Below are positions 55,847 to 64,000 of a stretch of 64,000 bases of DNA, in pieces. The position numbers and the translations under genes are program-made. Each line of letters starts with the position of its first letter. Position 1 is the stretch's first letter. The stretch comes from UBA7328 sp965247965 (GTDB taxonomy: Bacteria; Bacteroidota; Bacteroidia; Chitinophagales; Saprospiraceae): positions 1,550,001-1,614,000 of the forward strand of contig OZ252053.1 of assembly GCA_965247965.1 (NCBI GenBank), written 5' to 3'. The notes beneath the pieces are model-generated. The model did no database searches. It was not told the DNA's origin and saw nothing but the letters and a program-made list of their open reading frames with translations.

Positions 55847-57523
55847 ATGAAAATTCAAACGACTCATTTTATTTGCTTCATTCTTTTATTTAGTTTACTA
55901 CCTTTCTCCTGTGGGGAAAAAAACCAAGATGTTTATGACATCATCATTTATGGTGCTTCTTCTGGAGGCATTGCCGCTGCCATCCAGGCAAAACGAATGG
56001 AGAAGTCAGTCCTGCTGATCGAACCCAGTTCCAGAATTGGTGGCCTGACTACAGGGGGGTTAGGCGCAACCGATATTGGCAATAAGTCCGCGATCGGAGG
56101 AATCTCCCGAGAATTTTACGAAGGGATTAAAAAGTACTATGACGACCCTGAGAATTGGAAGTGGCAAACAAGGCAGGAGTACCAGGATGGTGGACAGACT
56201 AGGACCGCGAAAGATGAATTAGCCATGTGGACTTTCGAGCCTTCAGCAGCCCTAAAGGTATATAAGGATTTTATTGATACTGAAAACATAGAACTGGTCA
56301 TGAACCAAAAATTGAACCGAACCAATGGTGTGAAAAAAGATGCCGGAAAAATCAGTTCTATCACAATGTTATCCGGAGAATCGTACTACGGGAAAATCTT
56401 TATCGATGCTACCTATGAAGGGGATTTGATGGCAACTGCCGGTGTTTCTTACACGGTTGGAAGAGAGGCAAACGATACCTACAAGGAAACTCTTAATGGC
56501 GTTCACACCAGGTTGACCGATACCACCATGACCGGCTATCCTGCCCGGAATGCTATTAATCACAATTTTGTGGATGGTGTGGATCCCTACGTCGTAAAAG
56601 GGGATCCCGGTAGCGGCCTGCTTCCATGTATCGATCCCGATGGGCCCGGAGAGTATGGCGCCGGCGATCACCGGGTACAAGCTTATTGCTTTCGGATGTG
56701 CCTGACCGATCACTCGGGAAACAGGATTCCTTTCGAAAAACCTTCAACGTACAATGAACTGGATTACGAATTGCTTTTGCGGAATTATGAAGCTGGTGAA
56801 AAAGGTTTTCCCTGGGGCAACTCGAAAATGCCGAATCGCAAAACAGACACGAATAACCGCACCGGTTTCTCCACAGATTTTATTGGACAAAACTATGATT
56901 ACCCGGAGGCAAGCTATGAAGAAAGGGAAAAGATAAGAGAAAAGCACAGACAGTACCAAAAGGGACTAATGTGGACATTGGCATATCATCCCAGAATGTC
57001 ATCACATATTAAAGAAGAAGTATCAAGATGGGGAACCAGCAAAGATGAATTTGCTCGCGAAGATGGTTGGCAACAGCAATTGTATGTTCGCGAAGCTCGT
57101 CGCATGATCGGTGAATACGTCATGACCCAATACCACTGCGAAGGCCTGGAGGTAGCAGAAGACCCTATCGGTATGGGAGCTTATGGAATGGATTCCCACA
57201 ATACGCAGCGGTATGTTGCAGATAATGGTTTTGTGAAAAATGAAGGCAATGTAGAAGCGACGGTGCAAGCGCCATATCCGATTAGCTATCTTTCTATCAC
57301 ACCTAAAAGAAATGAATGTACCAATTTGCTGGTACCGGTATGCCTGAGTGCATCACATATCGCGTTTGGTTCCATACGGATGGAGCCTGTATTTATGGTA
57401 CTAGGGCAATCAGCGGCCACCGCGGCCAGCCTGGCCATCGATGGAGATATCTCAGTACAGGATGTAGCATATGATCATCTTAAGGCATTATTAATGGAAG
57501 GAAAACAGGTTTTAAAAAACTAA
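55847..57523 (+). CDS. FAD-dependent oxidoreductase lipoprotein, paralogue 3
   Basis: This 558-residue protein has a lipobox (LLPFSC), a dinucleotide motif DIIIYGASSGGIAAAIQAKR, then RIGGLTTGGLGATDIGN, FIDATYEGDLMATAGV, GQNYDYPEASY, LYVREARRMIGEYV and IRMEPVFMVLGQSAA. The same operon as paralogues 1 and 2. Divergence in the middle (DTTMTGYPARN, CIDPDGPGEY) suggests different substrates within one family. Confidence 0.88.
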   Translation: MKIQTTHFICFILLFSLLPFSCGEKNQDVYDIIIYGASSGGIAAAIQAKRMEKSVLLIEPSSRIGGLTTGGLGATDIGNKSAIGGISREFYEGIKKYYDDPENWKWQTRQEYQDGGQTRTAKDELAMWTFEPSAALKVYKDFIDTENIELVMNQKLNRTNGVKKDAGKISSITMLSGESYYGKIFIDATYEGDLMATAGVSYTVGREANDTYKETLNGVHTRLTDTTMTGYPARNAINHNFVDGVDPYVVKGDPGSGLLPCIDPDGPGEYGAGDHRVQAYCFRMCLTDHSGNRIPFEKPSTYNELDYELLLRNYEAGEKGFPWGNSKMPNRKTDTNNRTGFSTDFIGQNYDYPEASYEEREKIREKHRQYQKGLMWTLAYHPRMSSHIKEEVSRWGTSKDEFAREDGWQQQLYVREARRMIGEYVMTQYHCEGLEVAEDPIGMGAYGMDSHNTQRYVADNGFVKNEGNVEATVQAPYPISYLSITPKRNECTNLLVPVCLSASHIAFGSIRMEPVFMVLGQSAATAASLAIDGDISVQDVAYDHLKALLMEGKQVLKN

Positions 57524-57566
57524 TACATGCATGGATCATTGCAACATACCTTTTTACTTATCCTAG

Positions 57567-58172
57567 GCTAAAACTCGTGAATTGATTCATGGTTACTACG
57601 CATGTGTGAGTTTTGTAGACGCCCAGATCAATAAAGTAATAATTACTCTGGAGGAACTCGGACTTGCCGAAAATACGATCATCGTCATCTGGGGTGATCA
57701 CGGATATAAAATTGGAGAGTATGGCGATTGGACAAAGCACACGAATTTTGAGTTGGACACAAAAGTGCCACTCATCTTCAACTGGAAAAATCATATTCCA
57801 GAGCATACTAACCAAACCATCGCAGAACTTCTTGACATCTACCCCACATTGACAGATCTGGCTGGTCTGCCCAAACCATTAGGTATTCAGGGAACAAGTC
57901 TTGTTGATCTTATTGAAAATCAAAAAATTGTTGGCGAAAAAGTCGCGCTCAGTCAGTATCCAAGAGGAAAACATATGGGTTATTCGATTCGCAACCAGCA
58001 ATTCAGGTATACTGCCTGGATAAATGAAGATACTAATAATGTAGACTTCGATGAGCTTTATGATCATAGTGATCAAGGAATGATAGCCGATAAAAATTTA
58101 ATGAGTGAGGAGTCATTTCGAGGAGTTGGCGAAAGAATGAAAATGCAGTTATTTGAGAAAATTCGTAAGTAA
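57567..58172 (+). pseudogene. Sulfatase C-terminal fragment (iduronate-2-sulfatase-like)
   Basis: It opens AKTRELIHGYYACVSFVDAQ and contains VIWGDHGYKIGEYGDWTKHT and NFELDTKVPLIF. It then has LDIYPTLTDLAGLPKP and ends in QLFEKIRK. This is the second half of an iduronate-2-sulfatase-like enzyme. The N-terminal half with the active-site Cys/Ser is missing. It begins just after CTAG at 57563, which may be the site of a lost MITE or a deletion. Confidence 0.85.
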
Positions 58173-59686
58173 TAATTTTGCTCCTCCAATTAAACCTCAC
58201 TTAGTGAAATGAACTCGGTACGATGCTTTCAATTATTGCGCGACCAACGACAATTCATATTACGCCAAGTCAGAAATTCAAAATCTATTCATGAAAATTA
58301 TAGTCTCTATACTGATATTGGGATTGATATTATCAGCATGTTTAAGTAAAACTGACAACACAGGGAGTTACGACCTCGTCATCTATGGAGGCACTCCGGC
58401 AGGAATTACAGCTGCGATTCAAGCAATGAGAATGGGCCACTCAGCGGTATTAATCAATCCTAATGATCATATTGGCGGAGCAACTACTGGTGGATTGACC
58501 TGGACAGATTATGGTCAAGAAGAAACAATTGGTGGATTAGCCGATGAGTTTTATGTTCGGATTAAAAAGTATTATGACGATCCTTCAAATTGGAAATTCG
58601 AAAATCAAGATTCCAGTGAGGTCTACAATCATTTTGGACCCGACGGTCGATACATCATCAGTTTTGAACCAAGCGTCGCTTTGCGAACATTCTTGGAAAT
58701 GCTAGATGAAAACAACGTCAAAGTCATAAAAAATAAGCCAATACAATCTGTTCATAAACAAGAGGGAATTATAAGTGGCATTACAACCCACGACGGGACC
58801 GTTTTTAATGGGAGATTGTTTATTGACGCCTCCTATGAAGGAGATCTCATGGCGCTTTCAAAAGTGAGCTACCATGTAGGGCGAGAAAGCGAAAGTCAGT
58901 ACAATGAAGATCTCGCTGGAGTTCTCGGTGAGGTAGAAAACTATCGACAGCCCAAAAAACATTTTGGCAAAGAAGTGAATCCATTCGACGAGAATGGCAA
59001 CCTCAACGTGACACCATTAAGAGAACCTGCATAGGTATTGCCTCGTATGGCGTCGATAGCCACCATATACAGCGTATCGTCAAAGATGGGGCAGTAATGA
59101 ATGAAGGAAATTTTCTGGCTCATCATCACCCTTATGAAATCCCCTATGAAAGTCTGCTCCCGAAGGAGGAAGACTGTAGAAACCTACTAGTACCGGTGTG
59201 TCTTTCCAGTTCACATATCGCTTTTGGTTCGATTCGCATGGAACCAGTCTATATGATACTGGGGCAATCAGCAGCCGCAGCGGCAATGCTTTCGTTGGAG
59301 GGAAATGTCTCGCTTCATGATTTAAATTATGAACGCTTAAGAGAAGTCCTACTAGTGTACCAAGCATTAAGTAATGAACCCCATAGACAAAGTTATTTTT
59401 CTTCTGATCAAGGCGGGAAAACCGGAGTTATGCCTAAGCATAATGCATTATGTCCCGACATTCGTCAACGATTTTCTACTATCCAATTATTTTAATATTC
59501 TCAGTCCGCTGTTTACTGACACTGCTAGGCTAACAATTTAAACACTAAAATAATATATAGCGGTTAACTATTTGTTAATTGGCCATTTAATAAGCTTCTA
59601 TTCTAGAATAGGGCAAATGAGCCACGAATTCGCTTTGTAATTACACTTCATATTATTATTTTACGCCATATTTAATTTTAGTTATT

Positions 59687-60097
59687 ATGGCAAAAAATAC
59701 AAATCCGAGACTACCCGATCTTGATTTTGAAAAACTCAATGTTAAATCTGATGATTCTACTTCTTTGAAATTTTTAATGCTGGTAGAAGGTGCTTACGGA
59801 CAGGGTGTGAAGAAAAGCATCAAGAAGTATGGTTATACAGAACAACGGTATTACCAATTGTTGAACAAGTTCAAGGAAGATGGTATGGACGCTCTGATCA
59901 ATCAGAAAAGAGGCCCAAAGAAAAATACTGTCCGTTCTGACCGGGTCATTCACCAGATAATCAGACATCGTTTTCTCGATCCGCGAGCCAATAGTGATGT
60001 GATCGCCCAAAAGCTTAACCAACAGGGGATCAAAATCAGTAAACGTAGTGTGGAACGGACTATTCAGGAATATGGTCTTCAAAAAAAAACTCCATAA
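59687..60097 (+). CDS. IS ORF A, helix-turn-helix protein
   Basis: This 136-residue protein has a winged-helix/HTH character: MLVEGAYGQGVKKSIKKYGY, then ALINQKRGPKKN and RVIHQIIRHRFLDPRANSDV. It ends within an A9 tract (60081-60089) as GLQKKTP-stop. A one-base slip leads into ORF B. The layout repeats that of the IS at 2268. Confidence 0.8.
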   Translation: MAKNTNPRLPDLDFEKLNVKSDDSTSLKFLMLVEGAYGQGVKKSIKKYGYTEQRYYQLLNKFKEDGMDALINQKRGPKKNTVRSDRVIHQIIRHRFLDPRANSDVIAQKLNQQGIKISKRSVERTIQEYGLQKKTP

Positions 60098-61481
60098 GCT
60101 AAATCCCGATAGTCAAAAGCCAATACCTGTTACTGCCCAGCAGACCAAGAGGGTAAAAAAGAAGATCGTGGTTACCGAACAGAACAATGAACGGTTCATA
60201 CGAGAAATGTTAGCTCGAAAGGTATCGGGCACTCATTTGGGTCTCTGGTTATTGATACCGAAATATCTACGACTTGGAGCCTGGGACTTGCTCTGTGGAC
60301 TTTTCAATAAGTCCGAAGATCATAACCTTTCTGCACGTATTGGCCTACAATTGGTCAATGAAGCAGCAATTTGTCAAAACAGAGTCAGGAAAAGAAATGC
60401 TTTGTGCAATCAAGGTTTTGCCCTGGCAAATGGATTGTCCTTTTTGGTTACTGACGAAACCATTCATGAGGTACTCGACCGCCATACGATGGCCGAATAT
60501 GAATCCCTTCAAGTGACATTAAGGCAACTCAGAAATCTGCAAGGACATTATGATCCACAAAATATCCTTGCTATTGATCCACACCGCATTCGGTCGTCCA
60601 CTCAGCGCGTTATGCCAAAGAAGAAAAAAAGACCTTCAGAGCCTGCTCACAAAATGCTACAGACTTTCTTCTGTAACGATGCTTTAACGGGACAGCCATT
60701 GGCTTTTACCGTTGGATCAAGCGGCAAAACATGCTCAAAGGCCACCTTACAGTTGTTAGACCTATTGAAACAATCAGGGGTTGAAAAAGCATTAATAATG
60801 GCCGATAAAGAACATTTTACGGTCGATATATTAAACCACATTGTTGATAATACCGAAATGGATCTTCTCTTGGCAGTCCCTAATACCAAAAGTGTTGTTC
60901 AATGTTTTAATTCATTGGACTATAAGCACCTCTGGGCAGGATATGCCATTGGGCAAACTGATTATAAATTGAAAGCATGTCCACATCCTTTTAAACTTAT
61001 TGTACAACGAACAGGAGAAATACCTCAATATTATTCCTACAAAGCTTTCTTATCCACTGTGGATAATAACGTAGTCCAATTACTCACTCAAAACTATCCA
61101 AAACGTTGGACTATCGAAGAGTTTTTCAATTTTGAAGGAGATATGGGTTGGAATCGTGCTTCTACCTTTAACCTCAATATCCGGTACGGGAAACAAAGTC
61201 TTGCTCTTATTGCACAAGCAGCTACACATCAATTGAAAAACAAACTACCAAAACCCTATAACCAATGGACTGCTACACACACCGCTACACAAATCCTTAC
61301 CAATATGGAAGGTGATCTCAGAGTCAAGGACGACACCATCATTGTCACCTACTATCGGGACTATCTCAACCTTGGTATAGAAAAACATTACCAAAACTTG
61401 CCTCGAATCCTGGAACAGGAGGGAATTAATCCCAAAATACCTTGGCTATTTGATTTTAAACTCGACTTTCGATTCAAATGA
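60048..61481 (+). CDS. IS ORF B, DDE-type transposase
   Basis: The frame is +1 to ORF A and overlaps it; initiation at 60048 is doubtful and fusion at A9 is likely. The ~477-residue protein contains NILAIDPHRIRSSTQRVMPK (probable first Asp), KALIMADKEHFTVDIL (second Asp) and YPKRWTIEEFFNFEGDMGW (RW.IEEFF with the Glu), the order of an IS4-like DDE fold. The family is unassigned. Frame intact. Confidence 0.82.
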   Translation: MWNGLFRNMVFKKKLHKLNPDSQKPIPVTAQQTKRVKKKIVVTEQNNERFIREMLARKVSGTHLGLWLLIPKYLRLGAWDLLCGLFNKSEDHNLSARIGLQLVNEAAICQNRVRKRNALCNQGFALANGLSFLVTDETIHEVLDRHTMAEYESLQVTLRQLRNLQGHYDPQNILAIDPHRIRSSTQRVMPKKKKRPSEPAHKMLQTFFCNDALTGQPLAFTVGSSGKTCSKATLQLLDLLKQSGVEKALIMADKEHFTVDILNHIVDNTEMDLLLAVPNTKSVVQCFNSLDYKHLWAGYAIGQTDYKLKACPHPFKLIVQRTGEIPQYYSYKAFLSTVDNNVVQLLTQNYPKRWTIEEFFNFEGDMGWNRASTFNLNIRYGKQSLALIAQAATHQLKNKLPKPYNQWTATHTATQILTNMEGDLRVKDDTIIVTYYRDYLNLGIEKHYQNLPRILEQEGINPKIPWLFDFKLDFRFK

Positions 61482-61637
61482 CTAAAATAAATTTACCTTC
61501 AAAAATCGTTGACATTCGTCGTCGGGGAGGATTTTTCCAACGCCGAGCAGAAGGAAAAGAACAAGTTTATGGGGGTCAGGATTTAGTGCTTGGTGCACTA
61601 GAATCCGGACAAAAGCTAAAATTAACGTCTGAATACG

Positions 61638-63750
61638 TTATGGCTTCGACACTAAATAGTTATTCACCCGATCAAGGTACACGTCATAATTGCAGTCTAT
61701 AGTCTCTTGTTCATAAATTTGGTCGGTGCGCATTTTACCTAATTTGACGAGCATACTTCTTGCATAAATTCTTTCAATTTCGTTGTCCGAATTATCTGCG
61801 ATTTCTTTAAAATTTTTTTCTAAGCTTCTTGCTTTATTCCAATGATTTTCTAAAGACGAAACAGCATATGCGTATTCTCCAAAATCATTTATGAGTACCT
61901 CTAATCCCCTTTCTTCGTCTCCCATTTTAATCAGAATTTCAGCAGCGACTGCCCTAATATCCGCATGATCATCTTCTACCAATCGATATACTTCTGATGG
62001 TATATATTTCAATAGACCTTTGCTTGATAAATTTGACAACCCCGACAGTGCCCAGAAACGGAAAGAAGTTCTTTCATTGGTTAAATTTTCAACTAGTGCG
62101 CCAAGCACTAAGTAAAGTGCCCCTTAGACGACGTTATTTTTTATCTGAATGAGGCGAAGGTTCCCGAGCTTAGCATTCCGCTAAGTGAGGCGGTTCTTCA
62201 CCGAAATGCAGGTGAAAAAGAACAAGTATAAGGGGTGCTATATTTCGTGCTTGGTGCACTAGGGTACTCAGATTCGTGGTATTTCCATCAGAAGCCACTT
62301 CCGCCAAGGTGATTAATTCTTTGAGAGGGTACACATTTTCTCTTACCCACGTGTAAAAATCATGTCCTTTTTCAGTTAAATCTGCACGGGCTTCCCTAGA
62401 TATAAGTCCTAAATCATTGATGCTCCGGATATATTCTTCGTTTGCCTTTCGCAATGATTTTAATTCAAGGTCATATTCCTTTCGATTGACAAGGTTGTTC
62501 AATTCCCATGGATCACTTTCTAGATCATAGAGCGCTTCTACTGGGTGCGGTTCATAATATTTACTGTGAACGGGACTTGTTTTGCCATCCATGAAGTGCT
62601 GATCCCAGGCCAGCTGTGATGGCATTTGCCATTGAAACCATTGAGTCATTGCGTGTTTTTTGTAAGGGGTATAATACCGGATATAGTGAAATCTGCCATC
62701 AAAGACGGACCGCGATGGATCAAAGTGATGTGCTGTGTTGGTACGAAATGCATGGACAAATTGCCTTCTTGGGGCCTTATATTCACCCATAAAGGGCAGC
62801 CCAGTAATAGATTCTGGAATCGGTTGACCTGCTATACTGATAACCGTTGGGATGAAATCATCAAAACTAACCAATCGATCCGATCTGGTGCCTCTTTCTG
62901 CAGGAAGCAAATGCTGGAATTTATCAGGCACAGAAATGATTAACGGAACTCTATGTCCCGTATCAAAAGGAAAGGCCTTTCCCCTGGGCAAACATCCGCC
63001 GTGATCAGAAAAGAAAAAGATAATGGTATTTTCTAAAAGTTGACGTTCCTTGAGGTCATGCAAAAATAATCCCACCCATTTGTCTATATTTTGTACCCCT
63101 TCCAGGTGCAATGCATAATCCGCTCGCATTGCGGGAAGGTCAGGAACATGAGGAGGTAATACTACTTCATGAGTATCCACCGCACTTTTCAATCTGTTTT
63201 TATAGGTTACGGTTGTCAGGCGGCTCATATGCGTTGAAGCATTGTTGTACTGGGCAAAAAAAGGTTTGTCCCTTCTTAAAGAGTCGTTATAAGAAGCATT
63301 TCCGCCATTCATACTCCAGGCTGCTTGCATATAAGCCAATGTTTGCTTGCCAGTAATGTTGTAATCCGTTTTTCCTTTATTCACGGTAAAATAACCAGCA
63401 TCCTTCAGGATTTTTGGAAGAAAATATCGCTGTGCTTGTATATGCCCTTCGCGGTGGATATCATTTCCATAGACAGTTGCAATTGTTCCGCTTACTAAGG
63501 TCGAGCGTGCCGGGGAACAATAAGGTGCATTGGCAAAAGCATTATCATATACGACCCCATTAGCAGCTAAAAAATCGAGGTTTGGAGTATTAATGGTTTC
63601 ATTTCCGTAAGCCGGAAAAAGATAAGGGGAGGCATCTTCAATGACTAAAAAAAGAACGTTTGGTTTTTCCAATACATCCTTACAAAACGTCCATCCAAAA
63701 AGAAGAGTTGCTAGAATAATCAAATGGATGACGCTTTTAGAAGATATCAT
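61638..63750 (-). pseudogene. Sulfatase with C-terminal HEAT repeats, interrupted by a MITE
   Basis: It starts at ATG 63750 (lipobox-like LLFGWTFC), not the upstream in-frame 63843. The sulfatase domain covers ~500 residues: NVLFLVIEDASPYL, APYCSPARSTLVSG with the C-x-P-x-R signature (Cys converted to formylglycine), FFSDHGGCLPRGKAFPFDTG and VSFDDFIPTV. A MITE with CTAG ends lies between NLSTL and VENLTNERTSFRFWALSG. The remainder forms HEAT repeats (VEDDHADIRAVAAEILIKMG). Removing the MITE restores one ~650-residue protein. The truncated sulfatase domain is still complete and could be made. Confidence 0.9.
62093..62262. mobile_element. CTAG-targeted MITE, family 1, copy c
   Basis: This 170-bp element differs by one base from the one at 51754-51923. 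It is inserted in the linker between sulfatase and HEAT domains. The flanks CTAG/CTAG collapse to one CTAG when it is removed, keeping the frame STL-VEN. Confidence 0.93.
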
Positions 63751-63778
63751 ACCTACGAATGAAATTTTTGAATATTGA

Positions 63779-64000
63779 GTATGTTTAACATTACGGCATC
63801 TCAATGATAAGAATAATCGCAATTCGGTCTTAGAGTGCCTCAAATCTCAAATCTTTAAGCAATCGCGGATCTTTCCTGCTGAGATCAACCCAGAACTGGT
63901 AGATTTGGCCAATACTTACTACCAGAAGTACCTCATTAAGTACCCCGAAGATGCTTATGGCACGGTAGAACATGAGCGTGAGCTTCCATCCACACCACCT
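63779..64000 (+). CDS. Possible gene start or fragment, continues past window
   Basis: An open frame reads RHLNDKNNRNSVLECLKSQI, then FKQSRIFPAEINPELVDLAN and KYPEDAYGTVEHERELPS to the window edge. The composition is protein-like but no start codon or family is recognised. It overlaps the leader of the divergent sulfatase gene, so its 5' end is doubtful. Confidence 0.4.

Larger units (their letters stand above)
59446..61527 (+). mobile_element. Two-ORF insertion sequence nested in the MITE
   Basis: The ends contain CGTCAACGATTTT (left) and the complement of GTCAACGATTTTT (right), with GC-rich imperfect outer parts. There are two ORFs overlapping at an A9 run. There is no target duplication. 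The family is unassigned. Confidence 0.85.
59352..61601. mobile_element. CTAG-targeted MITE, family 1, copy e, split by an IS
   Basis: The left 94 bp (59352-59445) and right 74 bp (61528-61601) match the complement of the MITE at 26183-26350 and together make exactly its 168 bp. The IS between them left no duplicated bases. CTAG on both sides. Confidence 0.92.
58291..61702 (+). pseudogene. FAD-dependent oxidoreductase lipoprotein, paralogue 4, broken
   Basis: The start (lipobox LGLILSAC) and N-terminal 245 residues are paralogous to the three intact genes (DLVIYGGTPAGITAAIQAMR, DHIGGATTGGLTWTDYG, FIDASYEGDLMALSKV). The frame stops at 59034. It resumes with IGIASYGVDSHHIQRIVKD, which corresponds to GMGAYGMDSHN of paralogue 3, so ~200 codons are deleted. 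The C-terminus (GSIRMEPVYMILGQSAAAAA) is cut in REVLL by a MITE holding an IS. After the MITE, ESGQKLKL continues at 61602. Confidence 0.9.

Noticed and set aside
51700..58172. The two sulfatase fragments at 51700 and 57567 as halves of one gene
   Set aside because: Their motifs belong to different sulfatase subtypes (arylsulfatase-like versus iduronate-2-sulfatase-like) and they do not join.

Overview
The window looks like a Bacteroidota chromosome, probably a marine or sediment Cytophagales/Saprospiria-type glycan degrader. The evidence is a SusC/SusD pair, lipoprotein signals, a type IX secretion C-terminal domain remnant, sulfatases, a heparinase-like protein and DUF6807/dehydrogenase/cytochrome fusions. 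It is unusually full of mobile DNA. Roughly 40% is insertion sequences (IS), IS relics and short non-autonomous elements (MITEs), and many host genes are broken. Exact target-site duplications (TSDs) can be read directly for many of the insertions.

Layout. 1-1.7 kb: end of a heparinase II/III-like gene. 1.7-14.2 kb: a nested IS graveyard. It contains a broken FG-GAP/CRTAC1-like gene, a broken conserved gene of unknown function interrupted by a 3.5-kb composite transposon, and a broken HAF-repeat gene. 14.2-18.2 kb: gene remnants, a RelE/ParE-type toxin-antitoxin pair, a Cys-rich lipoprotein with a 7-bp tandem repeat at its frameshift, and an IS1595-type IS. 18.6-26.1 kb: an ordinary core-like stretch (MFS transporter, MBL hydrolase, lipoprotein, SRPBCC protein, tRNA-Arg, DUF2853, M20 amidohydrolase) with one intact IS. 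26.2-32.2 kb: MITEs, ISAs1, an SDR gene and a tandem IS pair. 32.3-36.3 kb: CsgG-like protein, PD40 protein, M28 peptidase, HicB-like protein. 36.3-41 kb: a pile-up of five different IS relics. 41-64 kb: a polysaccharide-utilisation region with a DUF6807-dehydrogenase-HEAT-cytochrome c fusion, SusC/SusD, four paralogous FAD-dependent oxidoreductases (three intact) and three sulfatases (all interrupted or truncated).

Function. The SusC/SusD, sulfatase, heparinase-like and oxidoreductase set suggests uptake and breakdown of a sulfated, possibly uronic-acid-containing glycan. The amount of damage suggests that this capacity is decaying here.

Most interesting signals. (1) A 22-bp GC-rich palindromic micro-insertion sits in the coding regions of two unrelated transposases (four occurrences), and a related 20-bp insertion occurs at 45193. 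(2) Two MITE families insert only at CTAG, and an IS630-type transposase relic carries the same terminal sequence. (3) Insertions are nested up to four levels deep. (4) Out-of-frame short tandem repeats lie at a lipoprotein frameshift and in the SusC signal-peptide region.
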